This document shows positions 15,749 to 27,407 of a stretch of DNA of 64,000 nucleotides, in pieces. Positions within the stretch are counted from its first letter, which is position 1; every line of letters starts with the position of its first letter. The stretch is from Haliea sp. E1-2-M8 (lineage in GTDB: Bacteria > Pseudomonadota > Gammaproteobacteria > Pseudomonadales > Halieaceae), in contig NZ_JAUTDR010000008.1 in the NCBI RefSeq assembly GCF_030649675.1, positions 62,001-126,000 of the forward strand, given 5' to 3'. The notes under the pieces were generated by a model. It did not search any database, had not been told where the DNA came from, and saw only the letters and a program-made list of their open reading frames with translations. The translations under genes were made by a program, and so were the position numbers.

Positions 15749-17623
15749 ATGACCACTGACCAGGCACTGATCCTGACCATCCTGCTCGCTACCATGGGCA
15801 TGTTTCTCTGGGGGAAGTGGCGCCACGACATGGTGGCGCTGGGCGCGCTGCTGGCCTGCGTGATCGCGGGCCTGATTGAACCCGGCATCGCATTCGGCGG
15901 CTTTGGCCATCCGGCGGTAATCACGGTGGCCTGTGTACTGGTGCTGAGCCGCGGCCTGCAGACCTCGGGCGCGGTGGATGCGCTGGCGCGCCACGCCCTG
16001 CCGCGAGAGGGCGGGCCAGTCCTGAGCCTGGCGGCGCTGACCGCCCTGGGTGCGGCGCTGTCGGGATTCATGAACAACGTCGGCGCGATGGCCCTGTTGA
16101 TGCCCGTCGCCGTGCAGATGGCGAAACGGCACGAGCTGCCTCCGGGGCAGGTGCTGATGCCCCTCGCCTTCGGCACCATCCTCGGCGGCATGACCACCAT
16201 GATCGGCACACCGCCCAATCTGATCGTGTCCGGGTTCCGCGCCGAGACCAATGGCAGCGGCTTCGGCATGTTCGATTTCACACCCGTTGGCTTCGCAGTC
16301 GCCACGGCCGGGGTTGTGTTCATAGTATTGATGGGACGGAAACTGGTACCTCAGCGCAAGCAGCAGGGGGCGGGGGATTTTGAAACCAGCGCCTATCTCA
16401 CCGAAGCGCGGGTTGTAGAGGGGAGCAAGGCAGAAGGGATGACCCTGTGGGAGCTGGAGTCGGCACTGGATGAAGCAGGGGCGCAGGTCGTCGGGCTGGT
16501 GCGCAACGAAGTACGCCTGACGGCACCCAACTCGGCGCGGCGAATTCGCGCAGCGGACATCCTGGTCATTGAAGCGGAGGTCGACGCCCTCGGGGGTATC
16601 CTGTCGCAGTTGGGCTTGAAGCTGGAGGAATCAATTAAACCTGAAACCCCGGAGAACGGCGCTGACGAGGAAGCGGTGGCGGATCCGCGAACGCCGGCGA
16701 AGGAGTCTGACGCCGAGGACGAGGAATCCGGAGAGGGGGAGTCGGAGGCCGACCGGCCGGGCCGTGACGAAGTCGTACTGACCGAACTGGTGGTGCTGCC
16801 GGCTTCGAGCCTGGAGGGCCGTTCCGCCAGCGACATCCAGCTGCGCAGCCGCTACGGCCTGAACCTGTTGGCCGTGTCCCGCGAAGGGTCCCGCTCCCAC
16901 ACCCGCCTGCGCACCATGTCCATACGCCCCGGGGATCTACTGCTGATGCAGGGCTCGGCTGCGGGGACGGGGGAATTTGCCGGTGACCACGGCTGCGTAC
17001 CGCTGGCACAGCGGGACCTGCGCATACCCAACAAACGCAAAGCCGTGCTGGCGAGCGTGGTGATGGCGCTGGCCATCGGCGGCGCCGCCTTCGGCCTGCT
17101 GCCCGCCTCAGTGTCATTTGCCCTCGGTGTTCTTGCCTCGATGGCACTGCGTACGGTGCCACCGCGCAATGTCTACACCGCTATCGACTGGCCGGTGATT
17201 GTCCTGCTGGCCGCGCTGATCCCGGTGGCAGGGGCCATGGCGTCGACCGGGACCGCGGACCTTATCGCGCGCTTTCTGCTGACCACGGTAGCCCGGGGCA
17301 ACGCGGTCGCGGCACTGGCACTCGTCCTGGTGGTCACCATGTTCCTCTCCGACTTGATGAACAACGCGGCCACCGCCGCGGTCATGTGCCCGATTGCGCT
17401 GGGCACAGCCGGCGCCCTGGGAGCCAACCCGGACAGCTTTTTGATGGCGGTGGCGATCGGTGCCTCCTGCGCATTTCTTACTCCCATCGGTCACCAGAAC
17501 AACACCCTGATCCTGGGGCCCGGGGGGTTTCACTTCGGCGACTACTGGCGCCTGGGCTTGCCGCTGGAAGTGCTGGTAACAGCGATCAGCATCCCCCTGC
17601 TGCTGCTGGTGTGGCCACTCTGA
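15749..17623 (+). CDS. SLC13/CitT-type permease with two TrkA-C (RCK_C) domains
   Basis: 624 residues. The N-terminal membrane half contains GFMNNVGAMALLMPVAVQ and TMIGTPPNLIVSG; the C-terminal half contains DLMNNAATAAVMCP and TPIGHQNNTLILGPGG, the paired hairpin motifs of the DASS/SLC13 fold. Two regulatory TrkA-C-like domains lie between (about residues 212-292 and 345-410), joined by a strongly acidic linker rich in Glu/Asp (about residues 295-345) that looks unusual. Such proteins move dicarboxylates, sulfate or related anions with sodium. Position after the dehalogenase suggests uptake or export of a related organic acid or anion, which is inference. Confidence 0.85.
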   Translation: MTTDQALILTILLATMGMFLWGKWRHDMVALGALLACVIAGLIEPGIAFGGFGHPAVITVACVLVLSRGLQTSGAVDALARHALPREGGPVLSLAALTALGAALSGFMNNVGAMALLMPVAVQMAKRHELPPGQVLMPLAFGTILGGMTTMIGTPPNLIVSGFRAETNGSGFGMFDFTPVGFAVATAGVVFIVLMGRKLVPQRKQQGAGDFETSAYLTEARVVEGSKAEGMTLWELESALDEAGAQVVGLVRNEVRLTAPNSARRIRAADILVIEAEVDALGGILSQLGLKLEESIKPETPENGADEEAVADPRTPAKESDAEDEESGEGESEADRPGRDEVVLTELVVLPASSLEGRSASDIQLRSRYGLNLLAVSREGSRSHTRLRTMSIRPGDLLLMQGSAAGTGEFAGDHGCVPLAQRDLRIPNKRKAVLASVVMALAIGGAAFGLLPASVSFALGVLASMALRTVPPRNVYTAIDWPVIVLLAALIPVAGAMASTGTADLIARFLLTTVARGNAVAALALVLVVTMFLSDLMNNAATAAVMCPIALGTAGALGANPDSFLMAVAIGASCAFLTPIGHQNNTLILGPGGFHFGDYWRLGLPLEVLVTAISIPLLLLVWPL

Positions 17624-17720
17624 TGCAGGGCCCAGTCACCCGGTCTCGACCAGCATTGAATCACCAGCATCATGACACTCTTTGCGCGCGCTAAAGCTGT
17701 TCTGGCTGCCGGCGACTGCT

Positions 17721-19292
17721 TCAGTCTTCGTACCGTGGAGCGCTCATTTCAGGCGCGATCCGCCGCCGCTTCCCGAGCCAGCGGATTATCGCAAGCTGTA
17801 TCCCGATACCGAGCAACAGCAGCACTGCCGGACGATCGATCACGGCGCTTCCGACGTACAGTAAGGTACTGATGCCTGCAGGCAGCAAGGCATAGGGAAT
17901 CTGCGTCCTGACGTGCGCGATATGATCCGCGCCGCCAAAAATGGAGGACATCACGGTAGTGTCCGAAATCGGCGAGCAATGGTCACCGAAAACGGCGCCG
18001 GAAAACGTCGCGCCGATGACAATCTGCACAACCGTCATGTCATTTGCGCTCTCCGTCAATCCCATCGCAATGGGCAAGGCAATCGGCGTCAGAATCGCCA
18101 TCGCTCCCCAGGACGAGCCCGTCGTGAACGAGATCACCGCCGCCGTCAGGAAGACGACGAGTGGCAGCATGGCGGACGTCATCCAGGGCGCTGTGAGCGT
18201 ACGCACATAGTCGGCCGTTCCCAGCGCATCACACGCAGCCGCGATGCTCCAGGCAAGAATCATGATGACCAGGGCGGGAAGCATCGTTCGAAAGCCCGCA
18301 AGGATGGCGTGCTCACAGTCCCCCAGATTCATGCCGCGCGTCACGGCGAGCAAAAGTCCGGTAAAAGTCATCGCCACAGCCCCGGCCAGAAGAGCGACAC
18401 TGATGTCTGCCTCGGCGAGTATGGCGCCCGGCGAGATTCCCGCTTCCGGCCCTGCAGATTGCCAGGCACCCCAGGCCGTGCCAGCGAGGAGTGCCACAAT
18501 CGGCAGGATAAAATGATGAAGTCCGGCATCCGCCGGCTCATGCACCTCTCCCAGGTCGTCCTCGACATCCGACAACGGAACGTCTCCAGGAGCAACGGGT
18601 TGATCGAGCGCGTGCGAACGCTGTTCCGCATCCCGCATCGGGCCGAAGTCCTCTCCGAAAAAGATGATTGTGGGCACTGCCACCAGCGTCAACACGCAAT
18701 AGAAATTCCATGGAATCGACTGCAGGAAAACGACGTAAGGCGAGGCACCGATCCAGTGTGAGGCGGCGAAGACGGCGGCAATGAGTCCGACCTGGTAACC
18801 GATCCAGTCGGAAACGGGACCGATTGTGGCGACGGGCGCTGCGGTGGAATCGAGAATATAGGACATCTTCTCGGTCGACACGCGATACTTGCGTGCGAGG
18901 CTGCGGGTGGCATTACCCACGATGACCGTATTGATGTAGTCATTGAAGAAGACGAGGAGGCCAAGAATGTAGGCAAGGAATTGCACCTGCCTGGCAGTCG
19001 CAATGCGCCTTGACAGCGACGCGGCAAGCGCGGCAGAGCCTCCGATACGGTGCATCAGCGCGGCCCCGGAACCCAACAGGGAAATCAGGATCAGAAAACG
19101 CGCATTCCATTCGTCGGTGACTACTGCGGTGATCCATTCAAAGGCCTGTTCGAGCCCGGCCATGGGATGCCATTGGGATATGACGAGGCCGCCAACCCAC
19201 ACCGCTACGAACAGCGCAATGACAGTCCGTTTCAGGGTGAGCGCGACGACCACGGCAACAAGCGCCGGAAGTAACGATTCAATCCCTGCCAT
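17721..19292 (-). CDS. Na+/H+ antiporter, NhaC family
   Basis: 523 residues from ATG 19292, preceded by GGGAG at good spacing; the frame extends 18 codons upstream without support. About twelve hydrophobic segments. Motifs YINTVIVGNATRSLARKY, DSTAAPVATIGPVSDWIGYQ, FTTGSSWGAMAIL and GDHCSPISDTTVMSS are typical of NhaC-type antiporters. It would exchange Na+ for H+ at the inner membrane, sometimes coupled to dicarboxylate or amino-acid exchange in this family. It converges on the SLC13-type gene and diverges from fadBA. No adjacent regulator; nhaR lies 7 kb away. Confidence 0.85.
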   Translation of the reverse strand: MAGIESLLPALVAVVVALTLKRTVIALFVAVWVGGLVISQWHPMAGLEQAFEWITAVVTDEWNARFLILISLLGSGAALMHRIGGSAALAASLSRRIATARQVQFLAYILGLLVFFNDYINTVIVGNATRSLARKYRVSTEKMSYILDSTAAPVATIGPVSDWIGYQVGLIAAVFAASHWIGASPYVVFLQSIPWNFYCVLTLVAVPTIIFFGEDFGPMRDAEQRSHALDQPVAPGDVPLSDVEDDLGEVHEPADAGLHHFILPIVALLAGTAWGAWQSAGPEAGISPGAILAEADISVALLAGAVAMTFTGLLLAVTRGMNLGDCEHAILAGFRTMLPALVIMILAWSIAAACDALGTADYVRTLTAPWMTSAMLPLVVFLTAAVISFTTGSSWGAMAILTPIALPIAMGLTESANDMTVVQIVIGATFSGAVFGDHCSPISDTTVMSSIFGGADHIAHVRTQIPYALLPAGISTLLYVGSAVIDRPAVLLLLGIGIQLAIIRWLGKRRRIAPEMSAPRYED

Positions 19293-19455
19293 TCGAGCTC
19301 CCGTGCACTGCCCTGCCTCTACTGAGCGGCAGCCCGGACGGGCCACAGTCGGAGACTATAGCAAAGGCCCCCGTAGTGGAATGGAGGCCTGTTCAAATGC
19401 GTGCTGTCGTACCATGGGGCCATTGAGCGCCACTGGGGGCGGCGGTGGTTAGCGG

Positions 19456-19484
19456 TTCACGCCGGCCGCCGACACCGGTATAAT
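19456..19484 (+). promoter_or_regulatory. fadBA promoter
   Basis: A consensus -10, TATAAT (19479-19484), is preceded by TTCACG (19456-19461) with a 17-bp spacer, 70 bp before the fadB start. No clear FadR or PsrA operator was recognised beside it. Confidence 0.65.
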
Positions 19485-19554
19485 CAAAGCCCCCGCCGGT
19501 GCCAGCCACCCCCGATCCGCAGGCACCCCCGACCCACCGACACAGGACAGCGAC

Positions 19555-22905
<3,351 letters not shown>

Positions 22906-22930
22906 GCCTGCCCGTGGGGGCCTGCCCGTG

Positions 22931-23086
22931 GGAGCTCGCTCCGCGAGCGATAGCCCAAACCATCGCCCACAGAGTGGGCTCCTACATCAAACGTGTAGGA
23001 GCTCGCTCCGCGAGCGATAGCCCAAACCATCGCCCACAGAGTGGGCTCCTACATCAAACGTGCAGGAGCTCGCTCCGCGAGCGATT
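22931..23086. repeat. REP-like palindromic tandem repeat, 67-bp period, 2.3 copies
   Basis: Copies start at 22931, 22998 and 23065 (GGAGCTCGCTCCGCGAGCGA), exactly 67 bp apart; the third is truncated after about 21 bp. Within a unit, GCTCGC/GCGAGC and GCCCAC/GTGGGC each form a small hairpin, and TAGGAGC/GCTCCTA closes a larger one. This is the structure of REP/BIME elements known in Pseudomonas-like genomes. It lies between the convergent fadA and yqcC genes and may end transcription or stabilise mRNA. Confidence 0.85.
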
Positions 23087-23096
23087 CACCACACCG

Positions 23097-23414
23097 CTAT
23101 TCGCCGCCCAGCAGGCTGTCGATACGCCGTAGTGACGCCAGCAAATCTGCAGTTGCCAGCTTCGAGCCGCGGAAATACTCCTCCGCCATTGGCATGATCG
23201 CACAGCGCTCCGGCAGCGCGGCGTCCTCTTCCAGCATCTGGTAGACGGTCGGCAGGAACACGAACTGCAGCCACTGGGGCAGAGTCAGGGTGTCCACGCA
23301 AAACGGTTCGACCGAGGCCAGCGCCCGGGACGATGGCGGCACCCTCTCCCACAGCGACAGTTGCCGCAGCTCGGCTTCGATATCAATCAGGGTTGCAGCT
23401 ACTTCATTTCGCAT
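23097..23414 (-). CDS. yqcC: YqcC family protein (DUF446)
   Basis: 105 residues from ATG 23414. Segments LSLWERVPPS, PFCVDTLTLPQWLQFVFLP and FRGSKLATADLLASLRRIDSLL are typical of the YqcC/DUF446 family, small cytoplasmic helical proteins of unknown function. In enterobacteria yqcC sits next to the tRNA pseudouridine synthase gene truC; here it instead ends the purEK-sbtAB series, 22 bp after sbtB. Confidence 0.8.
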   Translation of the reverse strand: MRNEVAATLIDIEAELRQLSLWERVPPSSRALASVEPFCVDTLTLPQWLQFVFLPTVYQMLEEDAALPERCAIMPMAEEYFRGSKLATADLLASLRRIDSLLGGE

Positions 23415-23436
23415 CGGGTTCCCGGCTGCAATGGCG

Positions 23437-23739
23437 CTAGAACTTTTCCGGCCGCAGCACATCGACGTTGCTGAGGTAGAGAATCATGGCATAGTTGTCA
23501 TAGTAATGCGCTCGCAGCCCTCCGGCTATCCGCTCGGCGCTGCTGTCGTCGCAAACCACCTCGATGCGGATGTTCCGGTTCGCCTCCCAGTTGCCCTCCC
23601 TGACCCCGCGCGCACCCTTGCCGCGGGCCTCGGTAATAGTATAGCCATGGGCACCCCAGCGCTGAATGTCGCGCAATAGATGGGCCTCAATGGTGGACTC
23701 GGTGACGATGGTCAGCAGGCGCCGCTGATGCTGATGCAT
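23437..23739 (-). CDS. sbtB: P-II-like signalling protein (SbtB-like)
   Basis: 100 residues from ATG 23739, with a strong GGAGGAA upstream, two bases after the sbtA stop. It has a small ferredoxin-like P-II fold: LLTIVTESTIEAHLLRDI, GAHGYTITEARGKGARGVRE (the T-loop region) and YYDNYAMILYLSNVDVLRPE. The last segment matches SbtB proteins of cyanobacteria, which bind adenyl nucleotides and gate the partner SbtA bicarbonate transporter. The classic uridylylated GlnB Tyr is not evident. Function as a regulator of the adjacent transporter is inferred from pairing and resemblance. Confidence 0.75.
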   Translation of the reverse strand: MHQHQRRLLTIVTESTIEAHLLRDIQRWGAHGYTITEARGKGARGVREGNWEANRNIRIEVVCDDSSAERIAGGLRAHYYDNYAMILYLSNVDVLRPEKF

Positions 23740-23741
23740 GC

Positions 23742-24689
23742 TCAGCTTCCTCCGAAAATGGCATAAGCGTGGCGTGTCAGCCAATGGTACAACGGAATGC
23801 CCACGACGACATTGAATGGAAACGTAACCCCCAGCGACGCCGCCAGGGACAGCGCGGGGTTGGCTTCGGGCACCGAGATGCGCATCGCCGCCGGGACCGC
23901 GATATACGAGGCACTTGCCGCCAGAGTGGCCAGCACCACGGCGCCGCCTACCGACAGCCCCAGTAGCCAGGCCAGTACAAGGCCACAGATGGCCGCCACC
24001 ACCGGTGCCAGCACCCCGAAGCCCAGCAGGAACAGACCGTAGCGCCGCAGGGTCCCCAACTGGCTGGCTGTGACCAGGCCCATCTCAAGCAGAAACAGCG
24101 CCAGCAGACCCTGGAAGGGGCTGAAGAACAGCGGCGCAATACCTTTCAGGCCCTCCTCCCCCGCTGCCCAGCCAATCAGCAGCCCGCCTACCAGCAGCAC
24201 GATGCTCTTGCCCAGCAGCACTTCGTGGGCGGAGCGGCGCAGGCTGTCGCCACTGCCCAGGCCCTTGGCGAGCACGATACCGACGAGGATGGCCGGGATC
24301 TCAAGCAGCACCACAAACACGGGCATGTACGCCTCGTAGCTGATGTCGCGGGCCGAAAGCCAGGCCACAACCACGGCAAAGGTGCCGACGCTGACCGAGC
24401 CATAGTGAGCGGCAATAGAGGCGGCATCCGTCCGCGGCAGGCGGCCGAAGTAGAGCAGCACCGGGAAAGCCAACAGCGGCAGGGCGAAGCCCATGGCTAT
24501 TACTGCCAGCATCTGCGGCACCAGCGCCAGGAAGGGTTGTCGCGCCAGCTCTATCCCGCCTTTCATGCCGATGGCCAGCAACAGCAGGATACTGAGCAGT
24601 TCATAGACCTGCACCGGCAAGCGCAGTTCGGAACGCAGCACCCCGGCGGCAATACCGAGCAGGAAGAACATGACTACAGGATCAATCAA
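23742..24689 (-). CDS. sbtA: Sodium-dependent bicarbonate transporter family permease (SbtA-like)
   Basis: 315 residues. Start TTG at 24687-24689 is preferred because AGGAG precedes it by the right distance and the protein then begins [12 protein letters not shown], like other family members. About ten hydrophobic segments; family motifs LLLLAIGMKGGIEL, ASIAAHYGSVSVGTF, MPVFVVLLEIPAILVG and LAASASYIAVPAAMRI. The known cyanobacterial homologue is a Na+/HCO3- symporter of the inner membrane. The start lies inside the last codons of purK (8-bp overlap) and the stop is 2 bp from sbtB, so translation of the three genes is probably coupled. Substrate in this organism is inferred. Confidence 0.78.
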   Translation of the reverse strand: MIDPVVMFFLLGIAAGVLRSELRLPVQVYELLSILLLLAIGMKGGIELARQPFLALVPQMLAVIAMGFALPLLAFPVLLYFGRLPRTDAASIAAHYGSVSVGTFAVVVAWLSARDISYEAYMPVFVVLLEIPAILVGIVLAKGLGSGDSLRRSAHEVLLGKSIVLLVGGLLIGWAAGEEGLKGIAPLFFSPFQGLLALFLLEMGLVTASQLGTLRRYGLFLLGFGVLAPVVAAICGLVLAWLLGLSVGGAVVLATLAASASYIAVPAAMRISVPEANPALSLAASLGVTFPFNVVVGIPLYHWLTRHAYAIFGGS

Positions 24690-25788
24690 GCGCGCTCTCC
24701 TTTTCGCGGTACTGGGTGAGCTGCAACACTGTGCGCACACCCTGCTCCAACAGTGCGGAGCTCACGGCGCAAAGGGTAGCATGGCCGAGCTTGCGACCGT
24801 GTGCGGGACGTTTACCGTAAAGGTGCAGGTGCGCCCCGGCAACCGCCAGGAGCTCCCGCCGCTCCGGGACCTGACCGACGAAGTTGATCATGGCTGCGGC
24901 GCCGCGCGCATCCGTGGCGCCCAGGGGCAAACCGGCTACGGCGCGCAAGTGGTTTTCGAACTGGGAGGTTACCGCACCTTCTATGGTCCAGTGACCACTG
25001 TTGTGGACCCGGGGCGCATATTCGTTGGCGAGCAGGCTGTCGCCGACCTGGAACAGTTCCAGCGCCAGTACCCCGACATAATCAAGGGCCTCCAGCAAGC
25101 GCCGGCAGTAGTCTTCAGCGAGCATCTGCAGAGGATCCTGCAGCAGCGCACGGGACACACTGAGAATGCCGTTGCGGTGCCGATTCTCCGTCAGCGGCCA
25201 GAAGCGGCACTCGCCTTCGCGACTGCGCACGGCGATGACCGAGACTTCGCGGTCGAAGGGAACCATGGCTTCCAGCAGACAGGGGACCCCACCCACCGCG
25301 CGCCAGGCTGCCGCGGCGTCGGCGGTCTCCCGCAGCACCACCTGGCCCTTGCCGTCGTACCCCATATGCCGCGTTTTCAACACCGCTGGCAAACCGGTCT
25401 CCGCCATGGCACAGACCAGTTCCTCGAGGGTGTCCACGGCAACACAGTGGGCGGTAGGTAACTGCAGGCGGCGAAACAGGTCCTTCTCCAGCAACCGGTC
25501 CTGGGCCAGGGCAATTGCCCGGCTGCCCGGCAGCAGCGGCCGCCGCTGCGCGAGATATTCCAGCGCCGCCAGCGGTACATGCTCGAGTTCGGTCGTCACT
25601 ACATCGATAGCGGCCGCAAAGTCAGCCAAAGCGGCCTCCGCCTTGAAAGCGCCGGTCACCAAACGACCCACCGGTGCTGCGCAGGCCTCCGGCGCCGACT
25701 CCAGGAACACACACTGCAGGCCCAGCGGGTGGCCCGCCAGGGCGAGCATCCGCGCCAGCTGGCCTCCCCCCAGAATCCCAATCCTCAC
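24682..25788 (-). CDS. purK: N5-carboxyaminoimidazole ribonucleotide synthase
   Basis: 368 residues, GTG start at 25788 overlapping the purE stop (GTGA). ATP-grasp enzyme: N-terminal [23 protein letters not shown]-binding [31 protein letters not shown], and catalytic [19 protein letters not shown]. It converts aminoimidazole ribonucleotide, ATP and bicarbonate to N5-CAIR in purine synthesis. The length is normal. It is the second gene of the purE-purK-sbtA-sbtB-yqcC series; the downstream bicarbonate-transporter homologue starts inside its last codons. Confidence 0.95.
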   Translation of the reverse strand: MRIGILGGGQLARMLALAGHPLGLQCVFLESAPEACAAPVGRLVTGAFKAEAALADFAAAIDVVTTELEHVPLAALEYLAQRRPLLPGSRAIALAQDRLLEKDLFRRLQLPTAHCVAVDTLEELVCAMAETGLPAVLKTRHMGYDGKGQVVLRETADAAAAWRAVGGVPCLLEAMVPFDREVSVIAVRSREGECRFWPLTENRHRNGILSVSRALLQDPLQMLAEDYCRRLLEALDYVGVLALELFQVGDSLLANEYAPRVHNSGHWTIEGAVTSQFENHLRAVAGLPLGATDARGAAAMINFVGQVPERRELLAVAGAHLHLYGKRPAHGRKLGHATLCAVSSALLEQGVRTVLQLTQYREKESALD

Positions 25789-26285
25789 GCCAGCGGCTGC
25801 CTTGGGTCGGGGTGGTCCAGCACGCGCTCCGATTGCTGCGCCCGGTACAGTCGCAAGCGCTCACGCAACTCGGGATCGTCGCCGGACAGGATCGCCGCCG
25901 CCAGCAGCGCGGCATTGACCGCGCCGGCGCTGCCAATGGCCAACGTGCCGACCGGAATACCCGCCGGCATCTGCACGATCGAGAGCAGGGAATCCATACC
26001 GTTCAGGGCACGGGACTGCACCGGCACCCCGAGCACCGGCAGCAGGGTCTTGGCAGCCATCATTCCCGGCAAGTGGGCGGCGCCACCGGCGCCGGCGATG
26101 ATTACCCTGAGCCCGCGTTGTTCCGCCGCTTCGGCGTAGGCGAACAGCTTGTCGGGGGTGCGATGGGCGGATACCACTTCCACTTCATGCGCCACCTGCA
26201 GCGCGAGCAGGGTCTCCGCGGCGCCCTGCAGGGTGTCCCAGTCCGAGCGTGAACCCATGGTAATACCCACCAGCGGTGCACTCAT
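25785..26285 (-). CDS. purE: N5-carboxyaminoimidazole ribonucleotide mutase
   Basis: 166 residues. Class I PurE motifs: [52 protein letters not shown] and [20 protein letters not shown]. It converts N5-CAIR made by PurK to CAIR. First gene of the operon, divergent from nhaR across a 173-bp gap; no PurR-type operator was recognised in that gap. Confidence 0.96.
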   Translation of the reverse strand: MSAPLVGITMGSRSDWDTLQGAAETLLALQVAHEVEVVSAHRTPDKLFAYAEAAEQRGLRVIIAGAGGAAHLPGMMAAKTLLPVLGVPVQSRALNGMDSLLSIVQMPAGIPVGTLAIGSAGAVNAALLAAAILSGDDPELRERLRLYRAQQSERVLDHPDPRQPLA

Positions 26286-26418
26286 TGTCCCGGCACCGGG
26301 AGCGTCGTTGCGAGGCGTGGTGAAGCGGAAGTGACGACAAACATGGCGCTCCTCAAATCAGACCAGGGCCGGGGGCTACTGCACGGCGGGCATCCTACAG
26401 AAACCCCAAGCTATGATA

Positions 26419-26447
26419 TATTCGATTTTTATACGCGATTTATTCGA
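26419..26447 (+). promoter_or_regulatory. Direct repeat in the purE-nhaR divergent region
   Basis: TATTCGA occurs at 26419-26425 and 26441-26447, starts 22 bp apart (two helical turns), within an AT-rich stretch just before nhaR. The layout suits a dimeric LysR-type regulator site, but the match to any known NhaR motif is untested. Confidence 0.35.
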
Positions 26448-26458
26448 GTAAACCTGAA

Positions 26459-27358
26459 ATGACCCCGCTCAACTACAATCATCTGTACTATTTTTTCCAT
26501 GTCGCCACGGACGGCAGCATCACCCGGGCCAGCGCGCGCCTGAACCTGACCCCGCAGACCATCAGCGGGCAGATTGCCGCGTTCGAGGAGCAGTTGGGCA
26601 CCAAACTGTTCCGCCGCGAGGGGCGGCGCCTGCGCCTGTCGGCAAAGGGACGCCAGATCTACAGCCACGCTGAAACCATCTTCCTGCTGGGCAGCGAGAT
26701 CCGCCAGATGCTGCAGACAGACAGCGCCGCTACCGAGGTTTTTCGGGTGGGGATCACCGAGGTCATACCCAAGATCCTCGCCAATCGCCTGCTGCAGCCG
26801 ATCCTGCGGCGGCCGGGTGAGATGCGGCTGGTCTGTCATGAGGGCGACCAGGAGACTCTGCTCGCGGAACTTGCGGTAGACCGGTTGGACTGCATCATCA
26901 CCGACCAGCCGCTGGAGTCCGGCAGCCATATCAAGGCCTGGAATTACCGGATTTTCGACAGCGGCTTTACCTTTTTTGCGGTGCCCGAACTGGCTGCCAC
27001 CTGCAGCGACAATTTCCCCCACAGCCTGTCAGGACAGGCTTTCCTGGCCCCCGGTCGCAAGGCCAGCATCCGCTCTTTCCTCATGGCCTGGTTCGAAAAG
27101 CACGGCCTGGTGCCGAAGATCATTGCCGAGTTCGACGACAGCGCCCTCTTGAAATCCTTTGGCCAGGCCGGCCTCGGCATTTTTGCTGCCCCCAGCATTA
27201 TCGAGGACTACGTGATGTCGCAGTACGGGGTTGCGGTGATCGGGCGCACGCGAGAGTTCGTCGATGTATTCTACGTAATCTCGCCAGAGCGGCGCCTGCA
27301 GCATCCAGCCACCCTGGAGATCGTCAATAGTTCACTGGGGTCAGGTCCCGCATGGTAG
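26459..27358 (+). CDS. nhaR: LysR-family transcriptional activator NhaR
   Basis: 299 residues. An N-terminal LysR winged helix (LNYNHLYYFFHVATDGSIT, LNLTPQTISGQI, LGTKLFRREGRRLRLS) is followed by a substrate-binding domain with LDCIITDQPLESGSH and FDDSALLKSFGQAGLGIFAA, which match NhaR, the Na+-responsive activator of the nhaA antiporter gene. No nhaA is nearby. The last five codons and the stop lie inside the left arm of a 22-bp inverted repeat (27337-27393), so the extreme C-terminus appears to be supplied by an inserted palindrome. It diverges from purE. Confidence 0.88.
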   Translation: MTPLNYNHLYYFFHVATDGSITRASARLNLTPQTISGQIAAFEEQLGTKLFRREGRRLRLSAKGRQIYSHAETIFLLGSEIRQMLQTDSAATEVFRVGITEVIPKILANRLLQPILRRPGEMRLVCHEGDQETLLAELAVDRLDCIITDQPLESGSHIKAWNYRIFDSGFTFFAVPELAATCSDNFPHSLSGQAFLAPGRKASIRSFLMAWFEKHGLVPKIIAEFDDSALLKSFGQAGLGIFAAPSIIEDYVMSQYGVAVIGRTREFVDVFYVISPERRLQHPATLEIVNSSLGSGPAW

Positions 27359-27397
27359 CAATCCATGGATACTACCATGCGGGACCTGACCCCTTTT
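27337..27397 (+). repeat. Palindromic GGTCAGGTCCC element, also a terminator
   Basis: Perfect 22-bp arms at 27337-27358 and 27372-27393 surround a 13-base centre that itself contains the palindrome ATCCATGGAT, followed by TTTT (27394-27397). It separates convergent nhaR and dinG and includes the nhaR stop. The core GGGTCAGGTCCCGC recurs at 33833-33846, so this is an interspersed repeat, not a gene-specific terminator. Confidence 0.85.
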
Positions 27398-27407
27398 AGC
27401 TCACCTT

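Noticed and set aside
22931-23086. CRISPR-like array at the 67-bp repeats
   Set aside because: The whole 67-bp unit is repeated with no unique spacers, and no cas genes are present.
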